Positions 9,195 through 17,074 of a stretch of DNA of 36,349 bases are shown one piece after another. Position numbers and translations under genes: made by a program. The stretch spans positions 1 through 36,349 of the forward strand of contig CALFSW010000472.1 of NCBI GenBank assembly GCA_937916505.1. Reading direction: 5' to 3'. Origin of the DNA: an uncultured Verrucomicrobiales bacterium (GTDB taxonomy: Bacteria > Verrucomicrobiota > Verrucomicrobiia > Verrucomicrobiales > Akkermansiaceae). A model generated the notes under the pieces. It saw only the letters and a list, made by a program, of their open reading frames with translations, was not told the origin of the DNA and ran no database searches. Each line of letters starts with the position of its first letter. Positions within the stretch are counted from its first letter, which is position 1.

Positions 9195-9869
9195 ATGCCT
9201 TGCTTCCTGTTGGTCATGGCTTTGTACTTGGGAGTGCTCGCTTCGTCGTCAGATTGGCTCCGGGACCGGGAAGTCGTTCATCAGAATGATTCGAACGGAG
9301 GGCTTCTGGTGAAGATGGGTGATGGGGAGGTGGCGAAGGTTTTTCCAGATAAGGGATACCTCGTGGGTGTGTCGCGCATCCTTCTGAAGAGGACGAAGGC
9401 GCATAAACAGTATTCCTCGATGCGGGAGTTGGAGCGGGTGGGGGTAGTGACGCCGAAGCCGCTGCGGGTGATTTCGTTTAAGCCGGGAGACGGGGCATAC
9501 GAGGGGGCTTTGGTTTACGAATATGTGGAAGGGGTTGAGGAAGCCCGTGATGCCTTGAAGGGGGAGCTGCGGGGGAAGGTTTTGGCGGAATTAGCGAAGG
9601 ATTTGATCAAAATGGCCAAGGGTGGAGTTCTCTTTGTGGACTTCCACCTTGGAAACATTCTGGTGAACCCAAAAGGGGAACTTTGTTGGATCGATGTTGA
9701 GGTCAGATTGGGGCAGGGCCTGGTGAAGTCGCAGTTTTGGTCTCGGGTGGAGCGGATGCACCGGAAATGCGATCCGGGAGTTTTAAGCAACGAGGAATGG
9801 CATGAACTTTGTGAAATTCTGTCTGCGGCCTTACCCGGATTTAAGGGCGAGCCATCTTTGCGAGCATGA
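9195..9869 (+). CDS. LPS kinase-like protein (Kdo/WaaP superfamily), 224 aa
   Basis: The protein has a small protein-kinase-like fold of the LPS sugar kinase superfamily. A nucleotide-lobe segment LLVKMGDGEVAKVFP carries the likely ATP-binding Lys. A hinge EGALVYEYVEG follows, and then a catalytic loop LFVDFHLGNILV, where Asp and Asn are in place but the usual His of H-x-D is Phe. The metal-binding Asp is in CWIDVEV. Family members phosphorylate Kdo or heptose in the inner core at the cytoplasmic face. The N-terminus is hydrophobic (MPCFLLVMALYLGVLASS), which is odd for a soluble kinase and may be a membrane-associating helix. It is a single gene, and its tail overlaps the convergent WaaG-like gene by 29 bases. 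Confidence 0.68.
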   Translation: MPCFLLVMALYLGVLASSSDWLRDREVVHQNDSNGGLLVKMGDGEVAKVFPDKGYLVGVSRILLKRTKAHKQYSSMRELERVGVVTPKPLRVISFKPGDGAYEGALVYEYVEGVEEARDALKGELRGKVLAELAKDLIKMAKGGVLFVDFHLGNILVNPKGELCWIDVEVRLGQGLVKSQFWSRVERMHRKCDPGVLSNEEWHELCEILSAALPGFKGEPSLRA

Positions 9870-10863
9870 TTTCAGCGGTTCGGTAGCGGGATTCGTCGGC
9901 AGCCCAGTTGGCGGCGGCGTTTCGATATCGTGCTTGGTTTTGGAGGATTTTCTCGAGTGCCCCGGAGACTTCGAGGGCTGTCGGATTTGCAGAAAGGACA
10001 ATGCTGCCGGCCTCTTCGACATATGGAGCATAGCCACAGCTCTCCGTGCAGATGACCGGAAGATGATGGACCAATGCTTCGGTTAGGACCATCCCTGCGG
10101 TCTCGTGTTTTGAGGGATGGAGGAGGACGTTGGCTCCTTTCATCAATCGGGGGATGTCATCGCGAGCACCTGCGAAGTGGACTTGAGGATCGTCTTGAAA
10201 AGATGAAGGGTCGTCGTCTCCGCAGACGATGAGATGGGTGTCCTTGTCCCTGATGGCCTCGATGGCGAGGCCGAGACGTTTGTGGGAAAAGTTGGAACCT
10301 ACAAAGAGTGCGACGGGAGAGCCGGGGGGGATTTTGAACTCGCTACGGAGGTCTGTTTTGGTGACGTCCTCCGGCCTTTGAAGCCACGGGGGCAGGACGG
10401 TATAGCGGTGGTCGCTTAGACCGTAGGCTTCAATGAATTCGGTGGGACCGGAAGGGGAAAGGAAGAAGATGTGAGTGTTTGAAGCAGGGCCGAAAATGGA
10501 GGATTCAATTTGTAAGAGAGTGCGGTAGCGCGTGAGAAAGCGAGCGAGTGCCGGCTTGGTTCGTTGAAATTTGGAAAGGAAGCAGGGGTCGCCACAGAAG
10601 TGAAAGGGCGAACCGGGGACGCGGCTGAAAGCGATGGTTTGATCAAACTGGTTGAGTTCCCGGCAATCGTTGGCAAAGCGTGCGAGCTTCGTGTGATTGG
10701 TGGATCCTCCCGAATTGAGGCGGAGAAGGGCGAGGTCTTTGGGTGGATTCTCCGCAGTAGAGACGACGAGGGTGGCATCGTTCGCAGCGCGGACCAGTCG
10801 GGCGGCATCACGTTGCAGGCCGCCGTAAGGGAAGTAGTGTTGAAGAAGGACGCCGAGCTTCAT
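9841..10863 (-). CDS. waaG: WaaG-like LPS core glycosyltransferase, 340 aa
   Basis: The N-terminus MKLGVLLQHYFPYGGLQRDAARLV closely follows the FPFGGLQRD pattern of WaaG, the enzyme that adds the first glucose to heptose II of the inner core. The C-terminal lobe has LFVGSNFSHKRLGLAI and the nucleotide-sugar block LLHPSKHETAGMVLTEAL, where WaaG has a similar HPxxxExAGxVLxEA pattern. It is a GT-B enzyme of family GT4, cytoplasmic or peripheral on the membrane. The ATG overlaps the stop of the upstream kinase gene by four bases (ATGA), so the two are probably translated together. WaaG beside LPS kinases also occurs in Pseudomonas core loci. The donor sugar may differ from glucose. Confidence 0.75.
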   Translation of the reverse strand: MKLGVLLQHYFPYGGLQRDAARLVRAANDATLVVSTAENPPKDLALLRLNSGGSTNHTKLARFANDCRELNQFDQTIAFSRVPGSPFHFCGDPCFLSKFQRTKPALARFLTRYRTLLQIESSIFGPASNTHIFFLSPSGPTEFIEAYGLSDHRYTVLPPWLQRPEDVTKTDLRSEFKIPPGSPVALFVGSNFSHKRLGLAIEAIRDKDTHLIVCGDDDPSSFQDDPQVHFAGARDDIPRLMKGANVLLHPSKHETAGMVLTEALVHHLPVICTESCGYAPYVEEAGSIVLSANPTALEVSGALEKILQNQARYRNAAANWAADESRYRTAEIMLAKMARP

Positions 10864-11477
10864 GGGAGTGACTGGAGCGCTTCATAGGTTTGTTTAAGAT
10901 CGGGAAGCCCTGCTTCCCTCATCGCGGCGAGGTCATCGAGGTAAGAGAGGGGTCTTGAAAGGTTGCGGATTCGTTCCTTGTTGTTGAGCGGGCGACGATG
11001 AAGTTTGAGGCTGGTGAAGTCGATTAATCCGAATTTTCCGGGTTTGATTTGGATGAGATTCCCCAGGTGACCGCCTTTGAAATCGACCCCGTGATCGTGG
11101 AGGGACTTGTAAAAGAGGGCGAGTGCGGGGATGTCAATTAAGGACGGTTCGCGATGAAGGATGGAGCGGACGCTTTCTCCGGGGAGGGCGCGGTAGTGGA
11201 CGATCCTGACCTGGGTTTCGGCCAGGCGGCTGTGGGTGAGAAGTTCCGGCACGGAGAATCCGAGAGATTTGAGAGCGAGGGCGTGTTTGACGAAGCGGGA
11301 TGAGTAGGGGCTCCAGCGGCCTGATGAAAAGAGTCCGGGTTTCTTTGCCCAAATCTTCACCACGGTATCCTCGGGGAGGAGAATGACGGAGGGATAGCCG
11401 TATTTGGGCTCGAGTTGGCGTCCGGCCTCCAACCATTCCTGGAAGGAGTCGTTGGATATGGTGGTGAAGGGAATCAC
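10860..11477 (-). CDS. LPS kinase-like protein of the Ttg8 (toluene tolerance)/WapQ type, 205 aa
   Basis: The N-lobe reads VILLPEDTVVKIWAKKPGLFSSGRW, followed by PYSSRFVKHALALKSLGF. That order is typical of the proteins named toluene tolerance or WapQ-like LPS kinases. The middle has VRIVHYRALPGESVRS. The catalytic segment is HGVDFKGGHLGNLIQI, then FGLIDF for the metal-binding Asp. As in WaaP, a His follows the catalytic Asp by five residues (D-F-K-G-G-H). It starts with GTG at 11477. It lies 22 bases after the LTA-synthase-like gene and overlaps the WaaG-like gene by ATGA. The sugar it phosphorylates is inferred to be a core heptose, not shown. Confidence 0.7.
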   Translation of the reverse strand: MIPFTTISNDSFQEWLEAGRQLEPKYGYPSVILLPEDTVVKIWAKKPGLFSSGRWSPYSSRFVKHALALKSLGFSVPELLTHSRLAETQVRIVHYRALPGESVRSILHREPSLIDIPALALFYKSLHDHGVDFKGGHLGNLIQIKPGKFGLIDFTSLKLHRRPLNNKERIRNLSRPLSYLDDLAAMREAGLPDLKQTYEALQSLP

Positions 11478-11499
11478 GACAGTTTTGATATCCTGTCAG

Positions 11500-13494
11500 T
11501 CACTCTTTGGGAAGTTCCTTCCCTTCCATGAGACGCCACCATGAAAGCCCGTGAAGCAAATTGTACCGCCGTTGGTTGCTTTCAAGAGCGGCAGGTTTGA
11601 TGTTGAGAGAGTTTCCCAAAAGGTCCTGAATTCCTTCGTCACGCAAAGTTGGTGCGATGTAGTCCGGGCCGAGAATCCAGAGTCTGGAGACAGCGGTTTC
11701 GGGTGGATTTGGACCGAGGAGATTTTGGCCAAGTGCGTGGTAGGGGTGCCCTTTGGGGGCAGCAAGCTCGATGAGAGTGGCACCGAGATCATAGTGACTG
11801 CCTCCTACTTTGGAGAGGTTGGGAAAGCTGCGGCCCTTCTGAAAAAGGATCAGAGGAACGATGGCTTGTTCAAGAAAAGTGGGACGGGGTGAGGGAAAGG
11901 CTCTTCCCCAGTGATCGGCGGTGAGGGCAAAGAAGGTATCGGGGTGTTTTTTTGAAAACGAATCGACGAATTCTCCAATACAGAGGTCCGAGTAGGAGTG
12001 ATGGCCGAGCATTCCGAGGGACGCGTTACCATCGTCAAAAAGTTCGTAGCCGGGAGGTGGTGCCGGGATTTCGCATCCCGTTTCTTTTAGATCGATGCTG
12101 TAAGGGCGGTGATTTGAGGCTGTCATGACCACACTGAATGTGGTGCTAGCGGAGTCGAGCGTGGAGGTGATGTGACGGTAGAGGTCACGGTCGGTTACGC
12201 CCCATTCGTTCGATCCGGGGCTCTTTGTCATATCAACTCCCATGTGGGTGTGTTCGAAGCCCTGCTCATGCGCAAAGTCCTGAATGCGTTGCCAGCTGCC
12301 GAGTCCGGCGTAAAAAAAATGTGTTTCGTATCCCAGATCTGACATCTGGGGCGCGATCGCGGTTGAGTAGGGTTCGATATCCGGATGGGATCGCTCGTTC
12401 GTCACGACTCCGGCATCGGCCATCCCGGAAATGATGCTCGCCAGAGAGGTCATGGTGCTACGGGATCCGGGGAGGAATCTGGGGATGGATCCTCCTTCCC
12501 TGGCAAGGCGGGTCATGTTTTCGGAGATTTGCCAATCTGCGTGTTGGGGGAGCATGGTCCATCCATCATAGCTCTCAAGCAGGACCAGGATGATGTGTTT
12601 GGGCTTGTCTCCGGTTGGCCCACTTGCCACGCGGAGGAACGCATCGTCGACTGAATCGAGGTGAGTCTGACCTGAGAATTCGTGAAAAGCTTCCCTGACT
12701 TCGTTGTGATCGAGGTAGTTTTCGAGTCCGTCGCTGTCCAGGAGGTCAAGGTGCGCCTTGATGGCGTAGTTGAGAGCGGAGAAGGGATTTGCGACGCAGC
12801 GGTTTAGAATGGGGTCGATGGTGCAGGCGGAATCCTTTCTTTGCATGGGCCTGCTACCCCAGGAGCCTCTTGCTCCGATGACGATCATTGAAATGAGGCA
12901 AATGGTGTAGATCGTCTTGGTAAGCCAGGTGTTTGCACGGGGAAACGGAGGGAAGGGGTAGGTTCTCCGTAGCCATTTTTTTAAGAGCCAGAGAAATGAG
13001 GCAAGGATCAGCAGAAGGACTAATATCCCTCGTGCAACAGGGTAGGTTTTCCAAATGGTTTGAACAACAGCCCCGAAGTCATCGTGAATGACCCCAAGGA
13101 CATGGGGATCGAATTGATTATGATACTCCCGAAAGTATCCCAGGGTGATCACCGAGAGGAGTAACCAGGTGATGGTGAAGAACCATCCCATGGCGACGAG
13201 AGATCGGCGAAAGCCGTTTGGAAAGCCGCGGTCTCCACCAAACCACAGACCAAGAGCTGCGATGAGAATTGAGGGGAAAGCAATGATCGTTGCGATAGTG
13301 AGATCAAAGCGGATGCCTGTTAAAAATGCCTTCATGTATTCCAGTCCGGAGGTCACCGGGTTCATTGCCTGATGGTTGAGGCTAATGAGGGTGAGGCGGG
13401 TAAGGCTGAGGAGCAGCAAGACCCAAAGGGCTAGTCTGGAAATTGCAGAGAGGCGGCTTGCAAAGCTGGGCCAAGGGTCACTCTGTTTGGGCAT
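11500..13494 (-). CDS. LTA-synthase-like membrane phosphotransferase (sulfatase fold), 664 aa
   Basis: The protein has an N-terminal membrane domain with about four or five helices in the first 200 residues, then a large periplasmic domain of the alkaline-phosphatase/sulfatase superfamily. The domain opens HIILVLLESYDGW, has the nucleophile region GSRSTMTSLAS near residue 346 with the expected Thr, and ends its active site with TADHWGR. LtaS and the related OpgB/MdoB and EptA-like enzymes move phosphoglycerol or phosphoethanolamine from phospholipids to glycans or lipid A. In this Gram-negative setting, next to core kinases and WaaG, decoration of LPS or a periplasmic glucan is likelier than lipoteichoic acid. 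It is the first gene of the unit with the kinase and waaG. Confidence 0.82.
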   Translation of the reverse strand: MPKQSDPWPSFASRLSAISRLALWVLLLLSLTRLTLISLNHQAMNPVTSGLEYMKAFLTGIRFDLTIATIIAFPSILIAALGLWFGGDRGFPNGFRRSLVAMGWFFTITWLLLSVITLGYFREYHNQFDPHVLGVIHDDFGAVVQTIWKTYPVARGILVLLLILASFLWLLKKWLRRTYPFPPFPRANTWLTKTIYTICLISMIVIGARGSWGSRPMQRKDSACTIDPILNRCVANPFSALNYAIKAHLDLLDSDGLENYLDHNEVREAFHEFSGQTHLDSVDDAFLRVASGPTGDKPKHIILVLLESYDGWTMLPQHADWQISENMTRLAREGGSIPRFLPGSRSTMTSLASIISGMADAGVVTNERSHPDIEPYSTAIAPQMSDLGYETHFFYAGLGSWQRIQDFAHEQGFEHTHMGVDMTKSPGSNEWGVTDRDLYRHITSTLDSASTTFSVVMTASNHRPYSIDLKETGCEIPAPPPGYELFDDGNASLGMLGHHSYSDLCIGEFVDSFSKKHPDTFFALTADHWGRAFPSPRPTFLEQAIVPLILFQKGRSFPNLSKVGGSHYDLGATLIELAAPKGHPYHALGQNLLGPNPPETAVSRLWILGPDYIAPTLRDEGIQDLLGNSLNIKPAALESNQRRYNLLHGLSWWRLMEGKELPKE

Positions 13495-13597
13495 CGGGAT
13501 GGAATTGTCAGAGGTTCCATTCCTTTTGCCAAGATGATTTCGAGGCTTGCTTGAAGTGGGTCCTGGCCCAAGCTTGAGAGATCACCGGATCATCGCC

Positions 13598-14290
13598 ATG
13601 CATCTTCGTAAACTACTGAATCAAACACTCCGTCGTTTCGGATACGAGTTGGGAAAGATTGATCGCTTTCGCGAAGTGATTCAGGCGGAATATGAGAGAC
13701 GCGGTGAATTTTCGTTTGTCCAGATTGGCGCAAATGACGGGGTGAGTTTTGATTCACTTTACGAGTTTGTTTGCAATCGAAAGTCACGGGGTTTGGTCGT
13801 GGAGCCCTTGCCGCGGTTCTTTGAATCCCTCCAAAAAAACTACGAGGGTTATCCTGCCATCAAGCCGGTGCAGTGTGCCATTCATCCGAGTGAGACTTCG
13901 GCGCTGATCTACTCTGTCGACCCGGAACGGGAATCTGAGGTTCCGGAGTTTGCCCGGGGAATTGGTTCCTTTTTGCCGGATCATTTCAAGAAGACCGGAG
14001 TGCCGGAAGATTTGATTGTGACGGAGGAGGTTCCATGCCGGCCCTTGATGGAGTTGGTTGAAGAAGAGGGAATGCTTGATGCTTCGCTCATTCAGATCGA
14101 TGTTGAGGGATTCGATTTTGAAGTGCTGAAGATGATTGATTTTGAGAGGTTTTCTCCGGCTGTTATTAAGTATGAACATGAGGGGCTGGATGGAAAGGAT
14201 CAGGCTGCCGCACGAAAGTTGCTTGAAAACCAGGACTATCAGATTCAGGTGATCAAAACCGATACCGTCGGGATTCTGGAGAAGGCGTGA
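13598..14290 (+). CDS. FkbM family SAM-dependent methyltransferase, 230 aa
   Basis: The SAM-binding strand and loop are FVQIGANDGVSFD, followed by RGLVVEPLPRFFESL for the acidic residue at the end of strand two. Later LIQIDVEGFDFEVLKMID is the hallmark FkbM segment. FkbM-type enzymes O-methylate sugars and other metabolites. I chose the ATG at 13598 because the protein then opens MHLRKLLNQTLRRFGYEL, which is how family members usually begin. A TTG at 13547 would add 17 unlikely residues. Its stop overlaps the ATG of waaP (TGATG), so translation is probably coupled. That pairing suggests its target is a core or O-chain sugar. Confidence 0.85.
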   Translation: MHLRKLLNQTLRRFGYELGKIDRFREVIQAEYERRGEFSFVQIGANDGVSFDSLYEFVCNRKSRGLVVEPLPRFFESLQKNYEGYPAIKPVQCAIHPSETSALIYSVDPERESEVPEFARGIGSFLPDHFKKTGVPEDLIVTEEVPCRPLMELVEEEGMLDASLIQIDVEGFDFEVLKMIDFERFSPAVIKYEHEGLDGKDQAAARKLLENQDYQIQVIKTDTVGILEKA

Positions 14291-15090
14291 TGTTTGAATT
14301 GAGTGAGCCGATGCAAGACTACTTCGGGGGAGACTTCGATGCGGTGATGTCGGTGGACGGGGAGATTCATCGGGCCAAAGAAGGTCGACGGACGGTCTCA
14401 TTTACGTATGGGGGACGGGAGTATTTTGCGAAGGTCCACGGAGGAATTGGATGGGGAGAGGTCTGCAAAAATCTCACTCAGTTCAAGGTGCCGGTGGTTG
14501 ATGCTTCGAACGAATGGCTGGCTGCAGAAAGGCTGACCGGGGTTGGCGTCGAGACGGTGACGATTGTGGGGAAAGGATCGCGAGGTTGGAATCCTGCGAC
14601 GCGGGATTCTTTCGTCATCATGGATGGTCTGGCAGAGCGGGATGTGGTGGAGTTTTTGCTGAAGAGAGGAGTATCCAAATCATTATGGAAGATGATTACC
14701 CGCAAGGTGGCTGATACCGCGCGGCGGATGCATGAGGCTGGGATCAATCACCGCGATTTTTACCTCTGCCATTTCCATGCTCCGGAGCGGGATTGGTCGG
14801 AGTGGAAGGGAGAAGATGATTTCGTGTTGCCGGTGATGGACCTCCATCGGGCCCAGCTGCGCAATAAAGTGCCGAGACGTTGGCTGGTCAAAGATCTTGG
14901 TGCCCTTTTCTATTCGGCGCTGGATTGCGGGGTGACGCGGCGTGAAGTTTTTCTGTTTCTACGGGAGTACCTTGGAGCGGATTGGAAGAGGAAATTTCGT
15001 AATAACGAGTCATTTTGGAAATCGGTCGTTTCCAGAGGTGAGAGCTTTTACCGCAAGCATCGCGGAGAGAATCCAAAGCTTCCCTGGTAA
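14290..15090 (+). CDS. waaP: WaaP/RfaP-like LPS core heptose(I) kinase, 266 aa
   Basis: The diagnostic WaaP catalytic loop is present as GINHRDFYLCHF, with His154, Asp156 and the following D-F-Y-L-C-H arrangement as in the enterobacterial and Pseudomonas enzymes. The N-lobe has YFAKVH with Lys48 and NEWLAAERL with Glu80. A second Asp follows in VMDLHRAQ. The length matches the family (about 265 residues). WaaP phosphorylates the first heptose of the inner core at the inner membrane, which helps stabilise the outer membrane. I chose ATG 14290 over the GTG one codon earlier. It is coupled to the FkbM gene by TGATG and converges on another kinase-like gene, with 9 bases between the stops. Confidence 0.9.
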   Translation: MFELSEPMQDYFGGDFDAVMSVDGEIHRAKEGRRTVSFTYGGREYFAKVHGGIGWGEVCKNLTQFKVPVVDASNEWLAAERLTGVGVETVTIVGKGSRGWNPATRDSFVIMDGLAERDVVEFLLKRGVSKSLWKMITRKVADTARRMHEAGINHRDFYLCHFHAPERDWSEWKGEDDFVLPVMDLHRAQLRNKVPRRWLVKDLGALFYSALDCGVTRREVFLFLREYLGADWKRKFRNNESFWKSVVSRGESFYRKHRGENPKLPW

Positions 15091-15099
15091 GGAAGCAGG

Positions 15100-15750
15100 C
15101 TATCCGAAGATGGTCTGGAAAATTTTCAGGGCATTCGGGGTATCCTGCCAGTTTTTTTGGAAGCGGGCCTCGTCCTTTTGACGAGCTTTGAGATAGGAAG
15201 CCTTGGAGCGGTGAATCATACTGGCGTCAATGTCGATAAAGTGGGGGCGGGCGTGCTCATCAACGAGAATGTTGGTCGCTTTGAGGTCCCCATGTGTGAT
15301 TCGGTTTCGGGACATTGATTGAAAGACTTCCTTCAAGAAGGGTGCGACTTTTTCAGGGGTCGAATATTCGTTGAGCGGGGTTCCCTTTTGAAATGGCATG
15401 ATGAGCAGGGCACGACCAGGAATCCCCCAATGGCATTCTTCGAAGAACGCCAATGGGCGAACGATCGGGAGACCCAGATCGGCCATGATCTGACCGTTTT
15501 GCCAGCTTTGTCTTGCCCGCGATCTGGAGAGGGCATAGCGAACACGTCGATGAAAGCCGAGCGACTTGTATTGTTTGAAGACAAAGGAAGTTTTTCCGAT
15601 TTCAACCCGGCTGACAACCGAGCGTGATCCGGGTTTCAGGAGCGAACCCGGGACGTCCCAATTGATCGTGGAGAGCAGATCTTCCGGGGCGCTGTTGAGG
15701 GCGAGCCCTGAAAGCCCTGCCGCGGTTGTGATCTTTCGGATTTTCGTCAT
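15100..15750 (-). CDS. LPS kinase-like protein (InaA/KdkA-type), 216 aa
   Basis: A compact kinase-fold protein. The N-lobe SFVFKQYKSLGFHRRVRYAL carries the probable ATP-binding Lys, and ARQSWQNGQIMADLGLPIVRP fits the LPS kinase pattern. The catalytic loop ITHGDLKATNILVD has a complete H-x-D and Asn, and HFIDIDASMI has the metal-binding Asp. This gives the most canonical kinase site of the cluster. I chose the ATG at 15750; the open frame continues to 15936, but those 62 extra residues are Pro/Ser-rich low-complexity sequence overlapping the acyltransferase gene. It lies downstream of that gene on the same strand. The substrate could be Kdo, heptose or another core sugar. Confidence 0.72.
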   Translation of the reverse strand: MTKIRKITTAAGLSGLALNSAPEDLLSTINWDVPGSLLKPGSRSVVSRVEIGKTSFVFKQYKSLGFHRRVRYALSRSRARQSWQNGQIMADLGLPIVRPLAFFEECHWGIPGRALLIMPFQKGTPLNEYSTPEKVAPFLKEVFQSMSRNRITHGDLKATNILVDEHARPHFIDIDASMIHRSKASYLKARQKDEARFQKNWQDTPNALKIFQTIFG

Positions 15751-15832
15751 GTGAGCTGAGTGATCGCCGACTCCGGGAGTTTGGGGGGGAGATGATGGAT
15801 CCGGGTGAGGTATTGGAGGAATGGCAACCTTT

Positions 15833-16984
15833 TCAGATGGAGATGACCTGGGTTTTCCGTGAGAGTTTTCTGAGTCTCGACTGGTGTCTTGCCGGACAAA
15901 CGAAAATGTCGGGTGCGAAAGGCCCCTTTTCTTCAAGTTTTGAGAGAGCTTCGGTCAAATCCTTGTCGTTGAGGGTAAAGTCAAGTTCCGCACTTTCTTC
16001 GGAAAGCAAGTCGGCCGGAAAATCAAGGGGAGAGGGCCGGGAGGTCAAATTCACCAATCTTAAAGGGCGTGAGGCATCATGATTGGGACCATACTTTTCG
16101 AGAAATCTTAGCGGTTCTTTACCTTGGATACGCCAGCGGTCTTCAAGCCAGAAAACGTCTTCCGGAGAACTCCGCCACGCTTTCTCAAGATTTTCTGCGC
16201 AGGCCTGGGCCGTCATGGTTTCGAGGTGGTTAAAATGGACCTCCCAACGGCAGGTTCCGACGGTGCGACAGTGCAATCCGATTAATTGCCCTTTTCCGCG
16301 TTTTGCGATGAGGTGGGGCAGGGGAGAACAGGTGGTCGGTCGCCCGAAAAAGACACTGGAGGCACCCCGGCTCCCGACCCTTTGATCTGCGAGAATTCCC
16401 AGAGCGCCGCCTTCCCGGACGAAGCTCGTCAGTTTGTGAGCCGAGGCCTGTTTGGGAAATAGCTTTAAGCCCCTTCTCTTTCGGCGTCTTTCCACCACGG
16501 CATTGATCAAGGAGTTGTTCAGCGGGCGATAATGGGTCCCGACGGTGATCTTGCTTGGGGTGAGGAAGAGAGCTTGAGCCAGTAATTCCCAGTTTCCCAT
16601 ATGAGGTGAAACTAAAACGATGCCGCCTTTTTTTGTCTCCCTCGAGAGAGCATCCAGCCCGATAAAATCGACATGCCTGAGGATTTCCTCGTCTTTCAGG
16701 AACGGAATTTTCATCGAAGTCAGGAAATTTGCTCCAATTCGTTCGAAAGCAAGACTGGCAAGATCCGCGATTTCCTCGCGCGATTTTTCGTCCCCAAACG
16801 CGAAGGTCAGATTTCGAATGACCTGACGACGGCGTGATTTTAAAAATCGGTGGGAAATTCGCCCCACAAGTTCGCCCGCTTTGAATGTCGTCTCAAGAGA
16901 CATCATCCGAAGCGCCCGTTCAAATCCCCGGTATACGAAATATTCGAACCAATGTCTGATCGTTGGAGATTTGCTGCGACTCAT
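15833..16984 (-). CDS. Lipid A acyltransferase (LpxL/HtrB-like) with unusual C-terminal extension, 383 aa
   Basis: The first roughly 300 residues are a lysophospholipid/lipid A acyltransferase. The catalytic H-x4-E motif is SPHMGNWELL, the acyl-acceptor region is GTHYRPLNNSLINAVVERRR, and LGILADQRVG follows. Such enzymes add a secondary acyl chain to Kdo-lipid A at the inner membrane. The C-terminal about 85 residues (from HDASRPLRLVN onward) go beyond the usual family length of about 300-310 and match nothing I recognise. The reading frame ends with TGA at 15833, 82 bases before the next gene, while another frame stays open through this region and ends in an ATGA overlap with the next start. 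A frameshift near the end is therefore possible. Confidence 0.82.
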   Translation of the reverse strand: MSRSKSPTIRHWFEYFVYRGFERALRMMSLETTFKAGELVGRISHRFLKSRRRQVIRNLTFAFGDEKSREEIADLASLAFERIGANFLTSMKIPFLKDEEILRHVDFIGLDALSRETKKGGIVLVSPHMGNWELLAQALFLTPSKITVGTHYRPLNNSLINAVVERRRKRRGLKLFPKQASAHKLTSFVREGGALGILADQRVGSRGASSVFFGRPTTCSPLPHLIAKRGKGQLIGLHCRTVGTCRWEVHFNHLETMTAQACAENLEKAWRSSPEDVFWLEDRWRIQGKEPLRFLEKYGPNHDASRPLRLVNLTSRPSPLDFPADLLSEESAELDFTLNDKDLTEALSKLEEKGPFAPDIFVCPARHQSRLRKLSRKTQVISI

Positions 16985-17074
16985 CGTGTGCGCCCTGCGC
17001 GGTCGGGTGGTAGCAGTGAAAAAAGTGAATGTTAAGTGTCAAAGTATGGTCGTTTTATACGTAGTGTCCCCTTG

